NCBI GenBank assembly: GCA_028279945.1
Contig: JANQMT010000131.1
Span: 1 to 14,216, forward strand
Direction of reading: 5' to 3'
Source: JAKSCF01 sp028279945
GTDB taxonomy: Bacteria > Bacillota > Clostridia > Peptostreptococcales > JAAYPU01
Length of the DNA: 14,216 bases
In this document: in pieces, positions 1 through 6,552 of the stretch
Position numbering within the stretch: the stretch's first letter is position 1
Layout: every line of letters begins with the position of its first letter
Position numbers and translations under genes: made by a program
The notes under the pieces: model-generated
Seen by the model: the letters and a program-made list of their open reading frames with translations, nothing else
Told to the model about the DNA's origin: nothing
Databases searched by the model: none

Positions 1-382
1 TCTGAGCAATGACCCAATCACTATCACATGCATAGGGACCAAATTCAGGCATACCCAAAGAGCAAAATGCGTCGCAATGAGGACAATTTTTAAAATTTAA
101 AACGATAGTATCCTTATCTTCATACTCAACAGAGATATCGTAAAGTAGCCGGAGGTTATGTATATTACTTTTCATCTTCTTAACAAATGTACCAAACTCC
201 ACCGGGTGATGAATTTTGGGTATCAGGGATACTTCAGCTATTATTTTCACTGCAGTGGTCACCGATGGTCCCACCAGTTTTATAGCTTTCTGCTTACCGA
301 CAAACAAAGAAAGTGTTTTCGCAAATATACAAAAGGGGCCGGCTATTAAAAGACCCGTGGCTTTACGGATTATATTAATCAT
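1..382 (-). CDS. Cysteine-rich protein of uncertain family, possibly L-2-amino-thiazoline-4-carboxylic acid hydrolase-like (3' end outside window)
   Basis: An open frame on the minus strand covers the first 127 codons of a protein that continues past base 1. The N-terminus (residues 1-30) is rich in hydrophobic residues and could be a membrane-facing helix, but it has no clear signal-peptide cleavage site. The segment at residues 100-124 has Cys100, Cys103, Cys107 and Cys119 around the pattern C-x2-C-x3-C-x-LGMPE-x7-C-x2-D. From memory this resembles the conserved core of the L-2-amino-thiazoline-4-carboxylic acid hydrolase family; that assignment is tentative and could be wrong. Two in-frame ATG codons compete as start: 382, with AAAGGA 12 nt upstream, and 394, which almost touches that AAAGGA; stop codons lie just upstream of both. 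The gene diverges from the glyS leader. No clear promoter was recognised on its strand. Confidence 0.6.
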   Translation of the reverse strand, partial: MINIIRKATGLLIAGPFCIFAKTLSLFVGKQKAIKLVGPSVTTAVKIIAEVSLIPKIHHPVEFGTFVKKMKSNIHNLRLLYDISVEYEDKDTIVLNFKNCPHCDAFCSLGMPEFGPYACDSDWVIAQ

Positions 383-453
383 CTTTATAGTCATTCCTTT
401 CGCTTATTCCAACTACTAGTTTGTTACTCATATTTATCTCTTTTAAGCTTTAT

Positions 454-489
454 ATAGAATATATTACTATATTAACATCTATATTCTAT
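454..489. repeat. Inverted repeat in the divergent intergenic region
   Basis: Two perfect 10-bp arms, ATAGAATATA (454-463) and TATATTCTAT (480-489), are separated by 16 bp. The repeat straddles the -35 of the upstream plus-strand promoter and lies in front of the divergent cysteine-rich gene. It could be an operator for a dimeric regulator or simply an AT-rich chance palindrome. The arms are exact, the function is a guess. Confidence 0.4.
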
Positions 490-499
490 CATGTATAAT
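472..499 (+). promoter_or_regulatory. Candidate upstream sigma-A promoter (P1)
   Basis: TTAACA (472-477) and a consensus TATAAT (494-499) are separated by 16 bp, predicting a start near 506. This lies about 120 nt upstream of T-box Stem I, so it would be a distal tandem promoter for glyS or would serve something short in between. An AAAGGAAAGG followed by ATG at 513 opens a 25-codon frame ending at 590, too weak to call a gene. Confidence 0.4.
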
Positions 500-564
500 A
501 AGAAAGGAAAGGATGAGATCAGAAAAACTGCAAAGAGCAATGGATAATATTAGTTTTTACTACC

Positions 565-593
565 TTTACAATATGATAGTCACATGTTAAAAT
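565..593 (+). promoter_or_regulatory. Probable main sigma-A promoter (P2) for the T-box and glyS
   Basis: TTTACA (565-570), a 17-bp spacer, and TAAAAT (588-593) preceded by an extended -10 TG (585-586). The predicted start near 600 puts T-box Stem I about 20-35 nt into the transcript, the usual geometry for T-box leaders, so this is preferred over the distal promoter at 472-499. Confidence 0.6.
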
Positions 594-599
594 ATTTAA

Positions 600-808
600 G
601 ATAAATGTTAAGCTAATTGAATAAATGCGTTGATAGAGAGCAGTAATTAGTGAGTTGTCTAAGAGAGTCGGTGGAGGCTGTGAACCGATACAAGGCATTA
701 ATGAAAGGAACTCTTGAGCATATGCTTTGAGTGGATGTACATACATCAACTAGGGTGGAACCGCGGAAGTAGTCTTTCGTCCCTTGCAGGGGCTAAAAGA
801 CTTTTTTT
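600..808 (+). ncRNA. Glycine-specific T-box riboswitch leader of glyS
   Basis: The leader senses uncharged tRNA-Gly. The lower Stem I helix pairs GAGAG (636-640) with CTCTT (711-715). AGTAA (642-646) lies on the 5' side of the specifier loop, and the specifier codon GGC (694-696, glycine) on the 3' side is followed by the usual purine. The distal part pairs TTGT (655-658) with ACAA (690-693) and TCGGT (668-672) with ACCGA (684-688). A short hairpin, GATGT (734-738) with ACATC (743-747), fits Stem III; no Stem II or pseudoknot is apparent, as in the compact glyQS class. The T-box core AGGGTGGAACCGCG lies at 752-765. Its variable base is A, as expected for pairing with the U discriminator of tRNA-Gly (UCCA end). 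AGGG (752-755) can pair with CCCT (781-784) in the antiterminator, which excludes the terminator. Confidence 0.93.
771..808 (+). terminator. Regulated intrinsic terminator of the glyS T-box
   Basis: AGTCTTT (771-777) pairs with AAAGACT (796-802), and an inner GTCCC/GGGGC helix (779-783 with 789-793) encloses the loop TTGCA. A run of seven T (802-808) follows. CCC of the inner helix is also needed by the antiterminator, so the two forms are mutually exclusive. Confidence 0.9.
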
Positions 809-862
809 ATTGGAATAAATATTAACCCTATAAAGTAAATCAAAAATAAAAGGAGAATAAAA

Positions 863-2254
863 ATGAGTAAAGAAAAAACAATGGATAAGATTTCGGCAAT
901 GGCCAAATCCAGAGGGTTTGTTTTCCCAGGCTCAGAAATATATGGTGGATTGGCGAATACTTGGGATTATGGGCCCTTAGGCGTAGAACTAAAAAACAAC
1001 ATCAAAAAAGCTTGGTGGAAAAAATTTATCCAAGAATCTCCCTATAATGTAGGGGTAGATGCAGCCATACTGATGAATCCTAAAACATGGGTAGCATCCG
1101 GTCACGTAGGTGGATTTAACGACCCTTTAATTGACTGCAAGAAGTGTAAATCAAGATATAGAGCCGATCAATTGGTAGAAGGACATATCACTAAAAAAGA
1201 AGAACAACAAATAACTGTAGATGGATGGGCCAATGAGAAGCTTGAAAAGTACATTACAGACGAACAAATAGTTTGTCCGGACTGTGGGGCTTCTGATTTT
1301 ACTCAAATTCGTCAATTTAACCTGATGTTTAAAACTTTCCAAGGCGTTACCGAAGATTCTAACACAGAAATATTTTTAAGACCTGAAACGGCTCAAGGTA
1401 TTTTCGTAAACTTTAAAAATGTAGCCAGAACCACTAGAAAAAAAATACCGTTTGGTATAGGACAAATTGGAAAATCTTTTAGAAATGAAATCACACCCGG
1501 AAACTTTACTTTTAGAACAAGAGAGTTTGAACAAATGGAACTTGAGTTCTTCTGTAAACCGGGAGAAGACATAGAATGGTTTAATTATTGGAAAGATTTC
1601 TGCGTTAATTGGCTGCATGAATTAAATATGACACCGGAAAACATTAAGCTTAGAGATCATGATGAAGAAGAATTATCTCACTATAGTAATGCCACAACCG
1701 ATTTAGAATATAAATTCCCATTTGGATGGGGAGAATTATGGGGTATTGCAGATAGAACAGATTTTGACTTGAAGCAGCACATTGAACATTCAGGTGTAGA
1801 CTTGGTATATCATGATCCTGTGACCAATGAAAAATATGTACCATATTGTATTGAGCCTTCACTTGGAGCAGATCGAGTGACTTTAGCATTCTTAATTGAT
1901 GCCTATAATGAAGAAGCATTAGAAGATGGGTCTGAAAGAGTTGTTTTAAAATTCCATCCTGCTCTTGCGCCATTTAAGGCAGCCGTATTACCACTTACAA
2001 AAAAATTAAATGATGATGCGATAAAAGTATATGAGCAGCTGTCTAAACATTTTATGATGGATTATGATGTTACCGGTAGTATTGGAAAACGCTATAGAAG
2101 ACAAGATGAAATCGGTACACCATTCTGTATTACTTTTGATTTTGACTCTTTAGAAGATCAGTCTGTAACCATCAGGGAAAGAGATACTATGGAACAGATA
2201 AGAGTACCGATTGCTGAATTAAAGAACTATCTGGAGGAAAAAATAGAATACTGA
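863..2254 (+). CDS. glyS: Glycyl-tRNA synthetase, alpha2 (eukaryote/archaea-like) type
   Basis: Charges tRNA-Gly with glycine using ATP, in the cytoplasm, as a class II homodimer. The 463-residue length is normal for the one-chain bacterial enzyme, as distinct from the two-subunit glyQ/glyS enzyme of Bacillus subtilis. The N-terminal catalytic core starts with residues 18-40. Four cysteines, C92/C95 and C138/C141, form a probable zinc site in the inserted domain. Class II motif 2 spans about 206-226 (FRNE...FRTREFEQME) and motif 3 about 331-344 (EPSLGADR). The C-terminal anticodon-binding domain occupies about 367-463. The start is set by AAAGGAG (848-854) 8 nt upstream of ATG. The glycine T-box directly upstream independently supports the substrate. 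A terminator follows, so the gene appears to be its own unit. Some annotations call this type glyQS. Confidence 0.97.
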   Translation: MSKEKTMDKISAMAKSRGFVFPGSEIYGGLANTWDYGPLGVELKNNIKKAWWKKFIQESPYNVGVDAAILMNPKTWVASGHVGGFNDPLIDCKKCKSRYRADQLVEGHITKKEEQQITVDGWANEKLEKYITDEQIVCPDCGASDFTQIRQFNLMFKTFQGVTEDSNTEIFLRPETAQGIFVNFKNVARTTRKKIPFGIGQIGKSFRNEITPGNFTFRTREFEQMELEFFCKPGEDIEWFNYWKDFCVNWLHELNMTPENIKLRDHDEEELSHYSNATTDLEYKFPFGWGELWGIADRTDFDLKQHIEHSGVDLVYHDPVTNEKYVPYCIEPSLGADRVTLAFLIDAYNEEALEDGSERVVLKFHPALAPFKAAVLPLTKKLNDDAIKVYEQLSKHFMMDYDVTGSIGKRYRRQDEIGTPFCITFDFDSLEDQSVTIRERDTMEQIRVPIAELKNYLEEKIEY

Positions 2255-2258
2255 TTCA

Positions 2259-2279
2259 GGGAACAGGAAACAGGTGACA
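2259..2279. repeat. Short tandem repeat, three imperfect 7-bp units
   Basis: GGGAACA, GGAAACA and GGTGACA follow each other without spacing, five bases after the glyS stop codon and just before the terminator palindrome. Such AACAGG-type intergenic tracts look like erosion products of a simple repeat. No function is evident. Confidence 0.6.
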
Positions 2280-2280
2280 G

Positions 2281-2320
2281 AAAAACCAAATCTAAAAAAT
2301 TTTTTAGATTTGGTTTTTTT
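2281..2320. terminator. glyS terminator, perfect 38-bp palindrome
   Basis: Bases 2281-2318 are a perfect inverted repeat with 19-nt arms centred between 2299 and 2300. Any hairpin must open a few central A/T pairs to form a loop. The CC/GG pairs at 2286-2287 and 2312-2313 anchor the stem. It is followed by T on the plus strand and preceded by A-runs, so it could terminate in either direction. Confidence 0.85.
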
Positions 2321-2323
2321 ATG

Positions 2324-2352
2324 TTAACAATTATGATGTTTTATTATATAAT
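2324..2352 (+). promoter_or_regulatory. Sigma-A promoter of the ccpN-ppsR-ppdK operon
   Basis: TTAACA (2324-2329), a 17-bp spacer and a consensus TATAAT (2347-2352) predict a start near 2359. It begins immediately after the glyS terminator, and no other promoter or terminator is visible until the end of ppdK, so it probably drives all three genes. Confidence 0.65.
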
Positions 2353-2383
2353 ATAGCACATATAATAAATAATGTGGCATATT
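2350..2383. promoter_or_regulatory. Probable CcpN operator pair (autoregulatory)
   Basis: On the minus strand 2360-2350 reads TGTGCTATATT, a full match to the Bacillus CcpN consensus TRTGHYATAYW as I recall it. On the plus strand 2373-2383 reads TGTGGCATATT, 10 of 11. The two sites face each other across 12 bp, with centres 23 bp apart (about two helical turns), and the first overlaps the -10 and the start point. The next gene encodes a CcpN-type repressor, so direct autorepression is the simple reading. The sites are seen; binding is inferred. Confidence 0.6.
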
Positions 2384-2394
2384 AAACATATATA

Positions 2395-3051
2395 TTGGCG
2401 AAAGGGGTGATTCAAATAGAATTAACTGAAAGACAAAAACAAATTATAGAAATCGTTAAAAACCAGCAGCCTATAACCAGTGATAAAATAGCTGAAACCA
2501 TTAATATCACACGGTCAACCCTAAGAACAGATCTTTCCGTATTGACCATGATCGGTATTTTAGATGCCAGACCTAAAGTAGGATATTATTATGCCGGTAA
2601 TTCGGAGGCTGAAATCATTTCTAATAAGATTAAAAATGTTAAAGTATCGGAAATAAAATCAGTACCAACGGTTATTGACGAACAATCTACTCTTTACGAT
2701 GCAATTGTAACCTTATTTTTAGAAGATACAGGTACCCTATTTGTGTTGTCACATGGATATCTTGGGGGAGTCGTATCCAGAAAAGATTTGTTAAAAAGTA
2801 TGATGGGTGGGTCAGATACCGAGAAAGCACCTATTGGAATGATTATGACGAGAATGCCTAATGTTGTAACCATACAAGATACGGATACTGCTTTAGAAGC
2901 GGCAATTAGAATCATTGAACATGAAGTCGACAGCCTTCCAGTCGTTGAGGAAGTTCTTGAAGAAGAAAAGAAACATTATAAAATCACTGGAAAGATTACC
3001 AAAACCAATATCACTAGATTATTGGTAGACCTTGCAAGGATGAAGATCTAG
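2395..3051 (+). CDS. ccpN: CcpN/YqzB-type transcriptional repressor (HTH plus two CBS domains)
   Basis: A DNA-binding repressor that in Bacillus responds to the energy state and controls gluconeogenic genes. An N-terminal helix-turn-helix (about 11-66, with ITSDKIAE...RSTLRTDLSVL and the ARPKVGYYY turn) is followed by CBS domains at about 82-135 and 149-212, which in this family bind adenine nucleotides. The 218-residue length is normal. The 5' end is uncertain. TTG at 2395 is the first possible start but has no Shine-Dalgarno sequence in front. The strong AAGGGGTGA (2402-2410) lies inside the frame and points to an ATT (2410) or ATA (2416) codon; GTG at 2407 is also in frame but buried in the site. 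The TAG stop overlaps the AGGAGG of ppsR, 11 nt before its start. By position, next to ppsR and ppdK, its likely target is the pyruvate/PEP step. Confidence 0.9.
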   Translation: MAKGVIQIELTERQKQIIEIVKNQQPITSDKIAETINITRSTLRTDLSVLTMIGILDARPKVGYYYAGNSEAEIISNKIKNVKVSEIKSVPTVIDEQSTLYDAIVTLFLEDTGTLFVLSHGYLGGVVSRKDLLKSMMGGSDTEKAPIGMIMTRMPNVVTIQDTDTALEAAIRIIEHEVDSLPVVEEVLEEEKKHYKITGKITKTNITRLLVDLARMKI

Positions 3052-3062
3052 GAGGATAAATT

Positions 3063-3860
3063 ATGTATAACATTTATGTGGTGTCCGATTCAATCGGTGA
3101 GACGGCAGAGCAGATTGTTAAAGCTGCTGTAAGCCAATTCCAAAATGTGTCCCACCAATTAAAAAGATATTCGTACATATCAAATGAAAATCAGATCAAA
3201 GATATTGTCAGTGATGCATCCGATGAAAAAGCCATGATCGTTTTCACAATAGTTGTTCCTGAATTAAAAAAGATTCTCATTGAAACAGCTGAAAGTCATA
3301 ATATTCCTATCATAGATATTATGTCTTGCATTGTGAACACTTTTTCAAATCTTTTTCATGAGGAACCGATGAATGAACCCGGACTTATAAGAAAATTAGA
3401 TGATAAATATTTTAGAAAGGTAGAAGCTATAGAATTTGCTGTTAAATATGATGACGGTAAAAACGTTAGAGGGATTAGAGAAGCCGATGTGGTCATAATT
3501 GGTGTTTCAAGAACATCCAAAACACCCTTAAGCATGTATTTAGCACATAAAAATATTAAGGCTGCAAATGTGCCTTTAGTACCGGAAGTGCCTGTTTCAG
3601 AAGAATTATTCAAAATTGATAAAAGAAAAATAGTAGGTCTTACAACTAACCCAATAAAATTAAATGAAATACGTCAAGAACGATTAAAAGCGTTAGGACT
3701 TAATAATGATGCGAACTATGCAAGTATGGAAAGAATATTAAACGAATTGGATTATGCTGAAAGTATTATGAAAAAAGTCGGATGCCCGGTTATTGATGTA
3801 TCCACAAAAGCTGTAGAAGAGACAGCGAGCATTATTTTTGATATTATGCATTTTAAATAA
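3063..3860 (+). CDS. ppsR: Pyruvate phosphate dikinase regulatory protein (bifunctional kinase/phosphorylase)
   Basis: Belongs to the DUF299/PDRP family. Members inactivate PPDK or PEP synthase by ADP-dependent phosphorylation of a threonine next to the catalytic histidine, and reactivate it by phosphate-dependent removal that yields pyrophosphate. The 265-residue length is typical. The N-terminus MYNIYVVSDSIGETAE is the family signature, and a P-loop-like GVSRTSKT is at residues 147-154. AGGAGG (3050-3055), overlapping the ccpN stop, lies 7 nt before ATG. The presumed substrate, ppdK, follows after only 13 nt, which favours PPDK over PEP synthase as target. The Bacillus homologue is YqfL; 'ppsR' is used here for the family. 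Confidence 0.93.
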   Translation: MYNIYVVSDSIGETAEQIVKAAVSQFQNVSHQLKRYSYISNENQIKDIVSDASDEKAMIVFTIVVPELKKILIETAESHNIPIIDIMSCIVNTFSNLFHEEPMNEPGLIRKLDDKYFRKVEAIEFAVKYDDGKNVRGIREADVVIIGVSRTSKTPLSMYLAHKNIKAANVPLVPEVPVSEELFKIDKRKIVGLTTNPIKLNEIRQERLKALGLNNDANYASMERILNELDYAESIMKKVGCPVIDVSTKAVEETASIIFDIMHFK

Positions 3861-3873
3861 AGGGGGAAGATAA

Positions 3874-6498
3874 ATGACAAATAAATATGTTTATTCTTTT
3901 GATGAAGGCAAAAAAGAAATGAAAAACCTTTTAGGTGGAAAAGGTGCCAACTTAGCGGAAATGACTAAAATTGGCTTGCCTGTACCATTTGGGTTTACCA
4001 TTTCTACAGAAGCATGTAATCGATATTATGAAGAATCTAAAACCATTTCAAAAGAAATAATGGATCAAATACAAAATAAATTGCGTTACTTGGAAGAACA
4101 AACCAATAAAAAATTTGGTGATACCAATGACCCTTTATTGGTTTCAGTAAGATCCGGTGCGGTGATCTCCATGCCGGGAATGATGGATACCATCCTAAAC
4201 CTTGGATTAAATGATGAAAGTGTTATTGGATTAGCCAATTTAACAGATAATCTACGATTTTCCTATGACAGCTATAGACGCTTTATTCAAATGTTTGGTG
4301 ATGTGGTTTTAAGTATCCCTAAACATAAATTTGATAGTATTTTTGAGGCTACAAAGGCAGAAAAAAAATACCAATCCGATGTAGATGTAACCGCAGTGGA
4401 TTTAAAAGCGATTATTGAAGAATATAAAAGATTGGTTAAAAGAGAAACCGGAAATGATTTTCCTCAGGACCCTCAAGAACAATTGATTATGGCTGTTAAA
4501 GCCGTGTTTGACTCTTGGCATAATCCCAGAGCCGATGTATACAGACAACTCAATCATATACCATCTGATTTAGGGACAGCAGTTAATGTTCAATCCATGG
4601 TATTTGGCAATATGGGGGACTCATCAGGAACAGGAGTAGCCTTTACTCGAAACCCAATAACAGGGAAAAAAGAATTGTTTGGTGAGTTCTTGATGAATGC
4701 ACAAGGGGAAGATGTGGTTGCAGGCATTCGTACGCCTTTACCAATATCTCAGTTAGAAAAGGCAATGCCTAAAATATATGTACAATTCAAAGAAACAGCA
4801 GAATTGTTAGAAAATCATTATAAAGACATGCAGGATATTGAGTTCACCATAGAAAAAGAAAAGCTTTTTATGCTTCAAACAAGAAATGGAAAAAGAACTG
4901 CAGAAGCAGCAGTAAAAGTAGCCGTTGATATGGCTAATGAACAAATTATTGATCGAAATACGGCTGTTTTAAGGGTTGAGCCTTCTCAAATCGATCAACT
5001 CCTGCATCCTACTTTTGAAATAGAAGGTCTGAATAAAGCTGAAAAGATTGCACAAGGACTGCCGGCATCACCGGGAGCAGCATGCGGCAAAATTGTTTTT
5101 ACGGCAGAAGAAGCTGTAAAAGCTGTAAGAAATGGTGATAAAGTTATACTTGTGAGATTGGAAACGTCTCCGGAGGATATTGAGGGAATGGTAGCCGCAG
5201 AAGGTATTTTAACTGCCAGAGGCGGTATGACTTCTCACGCAGCAGTTGTTGCTAGAGGCATGGGTAAGTGTTGTGTTTCAGGATGTTCCGATATAAGAGT
5301 TGAAGAAGCATTGAAGAAAATGTATATTAATGCAGATGAATATTCCGAAGGTGAGTATATATCGTTAGATGGCAGCACAGGGTTTGTTTATAAAGGACAA
5401 ATACGTACAATAGATCCGGAATTATCAGGTGATTTTGGGACATTAATGAGCTGGGCAGATGAAATCAGAGCATTAAACGTACGAGCCAATGCGGATAATC
5501 CTAAAGATGCTGCCGTAGCCGTAAAATTTGGAGCTGAAGGTATAGGCTTATGCAGAACAGAGCATATGTTCTTTGAAGAGGAAAGACTTCCCGCAGTTAG
5601 AAAAATGATCGTTGCAGGTTCATTACATGAACGATTGGAAGCGTTAGATGGGTTACTGGATTATCAAACAGAGGATTTCAAAGGCATTTACAAAGCTATG
5701 GCAACACGCCCTGTTACCATTAGATTATTGGACCCGCCTTTGCATGAATTCTTACCACATGATGATGCAGAGATCAAAACCTTGTCCCAGAAAATAGATG
5801 TAGAATATGAAACCCTAAAAGATAAGATTCAAGAGCTAAAAGAATTCAACCCAATGTTAGGGCACAGAGGGTGCAGATTAGCCGTCACCTATCCGGAAAT
5901 ATATCAAATGCAGACAAAAGCCATCATAATAGCTGCAACACAAGTGAAGGATGAATTGGGAATTGAGATAGCTCCTGAAATCATGATTCCACTCATTGGC
6001 AGTGAAAAAGAATTGGCGTATGTCAGAAAAGTAGTAGAACAAACTGCGAAAAATATACTGAATGATTTAAACAAAAGTATCGATTATAAAATTGGAACCA
6101 TGATAGAAGTGCCGCGTGCAGCGCTTACAGCCGATGAAATTGCAAAGCATGCTGAGTTTTTCTCTTTTGGAACCAATGATTTAACTCAAATGACCTATGC
6201 ATTTTCCAGAGATGATGCGGGTAAGTTTTTAAGAGATTATAATGATAAAAAACTATTGGAATATGATCCTTTCCAAACCATTGATGAAAGAGGTGTTGGA
6301 AAGCTGGTAAAACTGGCTGTAGAATTAGGTAAATCAACACGCTCAGATATCAAGCTTGGGATTTGCGGAGAGCATGGAGGCGATCCTAAATCAATAGAGT
6401 TTTGTCAGGAAATAGGTCTGGATTATGTATCTTGTTCACCATTTAGGGTCCCTATTGCCAGGTTGGCAGCAGCCCATTCCATATTGAATAAAAAATAA
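3874..6498 (+). CDS. ppdK: Pyruvate, phosphate dikinase
   Basis: Interconverts pyruvate + ATP + phosphate and PEP + AMP + pyrophosphate in the cytoplasm. Depending on conditions it serves gluconeogenesis or PPi-linked glycolysis. The 874-residue length equals that of the well-studied C. symbiosum enzyme. The order is an ATP-grasp nucleotide-binding domain (about 1-340), a swivelling phosphohistidine domain (about 390-510) with GGMTSHAAVVARGMG at 450-464, giving His455 as phosphoacceptor and Thr453 as the regulatory site, and a C-terminal PEP/pyruvate TIM barrel (about 525-874) with active-site Cys831 in GICGEHGGDP. These residue numbers coincide with the C. symbiosum ones. AGGGGGA (3861-3867) supports the start. 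It is the last gene of the ccpN operon and ends at a shared terminator. Confidence 0.98.
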   Translation: MTNKYVYSFDEGKKEMKNLLGGKGANLAEMTKIGLPVPFGFTISTEACNRYYEESKTISKEIMDQIQNKLRYLEEQTNKKFGDTNDPLLVSVRSGAVISMPGMMDTILNLGLNDESVIGLANLTDNLRFSYDSYRRFIQMFGDVVLSIPKHKFDSIFEATKAEKKYQSDVDVTAVDLKAIIEEYKRLVKRETGNDFPQDPQEQLIMAVKAVFDSWHNPRADVYRQLNHIPSDLGTAVNVQSMVFGNMGDSSGTGVAFTRNPITGKKELFGEFLMNAQGEDVVAGIRTPLPISQLEKAMPKIYVQFKETAELLENHYKDMQDIEFTIEKEKLFMLQTRNGKRTAEAAVKVAVDMANEQIIDRNTAVLRVEPSQIDQLLHPTFEIEGLNKAEKIAQGLPASPGAACGKIVFTAEEAVKAVRNGDKVILVRLETSPEDIEGMVAAEGILTARGGMTSHAAVVARGMGKCCVSGCSDIRVEEALKKMYINADEYSEGEYISLDGSTGFVYKGQIRTIDPELSGDFGTLMSWADEIRALNVRANADNPKDAAVAVKFGAEGIGLCRTEHMFFEEERLPAVRKMIVAGSLHERLEALDGLLDYQTEDFKGIYKAMATRPVTIRLLDPPLHEFLPHDDAEIKTLSQKIDVEYETLKDKIQELKEFNPMLGHRGCRLAVTYPEIYQMQTKAIIIAATQVKDELGIEIAPEIMIPLIGSEKELAYVRKVVEQTAKNILNDLNKSIDYKIGTMIEVPRAALTADEIAKHAEFFSFGTNDLTQMTYAFSRDDAGKFLRDYNDKKLLEYDPFQTIDERGVGKLVKLAVELGKSTRSDIKLGICGEHGGDPKSIEFCQEIGLDYVSCSPFRVPIARLAAAHSILNKK

Positions 6499-6507
6499 AA
6501 AAAACAT

Positions 6508-6547
6508 AAAAAATGGCAAATGGAGTTTAATCCAATTGCCATTTTTT
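6508..6547. terminator. Bidirectional terminator between ppdK and the convergent secreted-protein gene
   Basis: AAATGGCAA (6511-6519) pairs with TTGCCATTT (6536-6544); after one A-A mismatch the helix continues as TGGA/TCCA, with loop GTTTAA (6525-6530). It is flanked by an A-run on the left and an eight-T run on the right, so it works for both convergent transcripts. It sits 9 nt after the ppdK stop and just beyond the end of the minus-strand gene. Confidence 0.9.
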
Positions 6548-6552
6548 TTAAG

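Noticed and set aside
158..419. Two overlapping plus-strand open frames of 63 and 67 residues
   Set aside because: They lie opposite the cysteine-rich minus-strand gene, lack good ribosome binding sites and look like shadow translations.
513..590. 25-codon frame between the two glyS promoters
   Set aside because: Its ribosome binding site coincides with the predicted transcript start and its end overlaps the second promoter; coding is not supported.
519..749. 76-residue open frame on the minus strand
   Set aside because: It lies opposite the T-box leader, whose structural elements fully explain the sequence, and it has no recognisable protein features.
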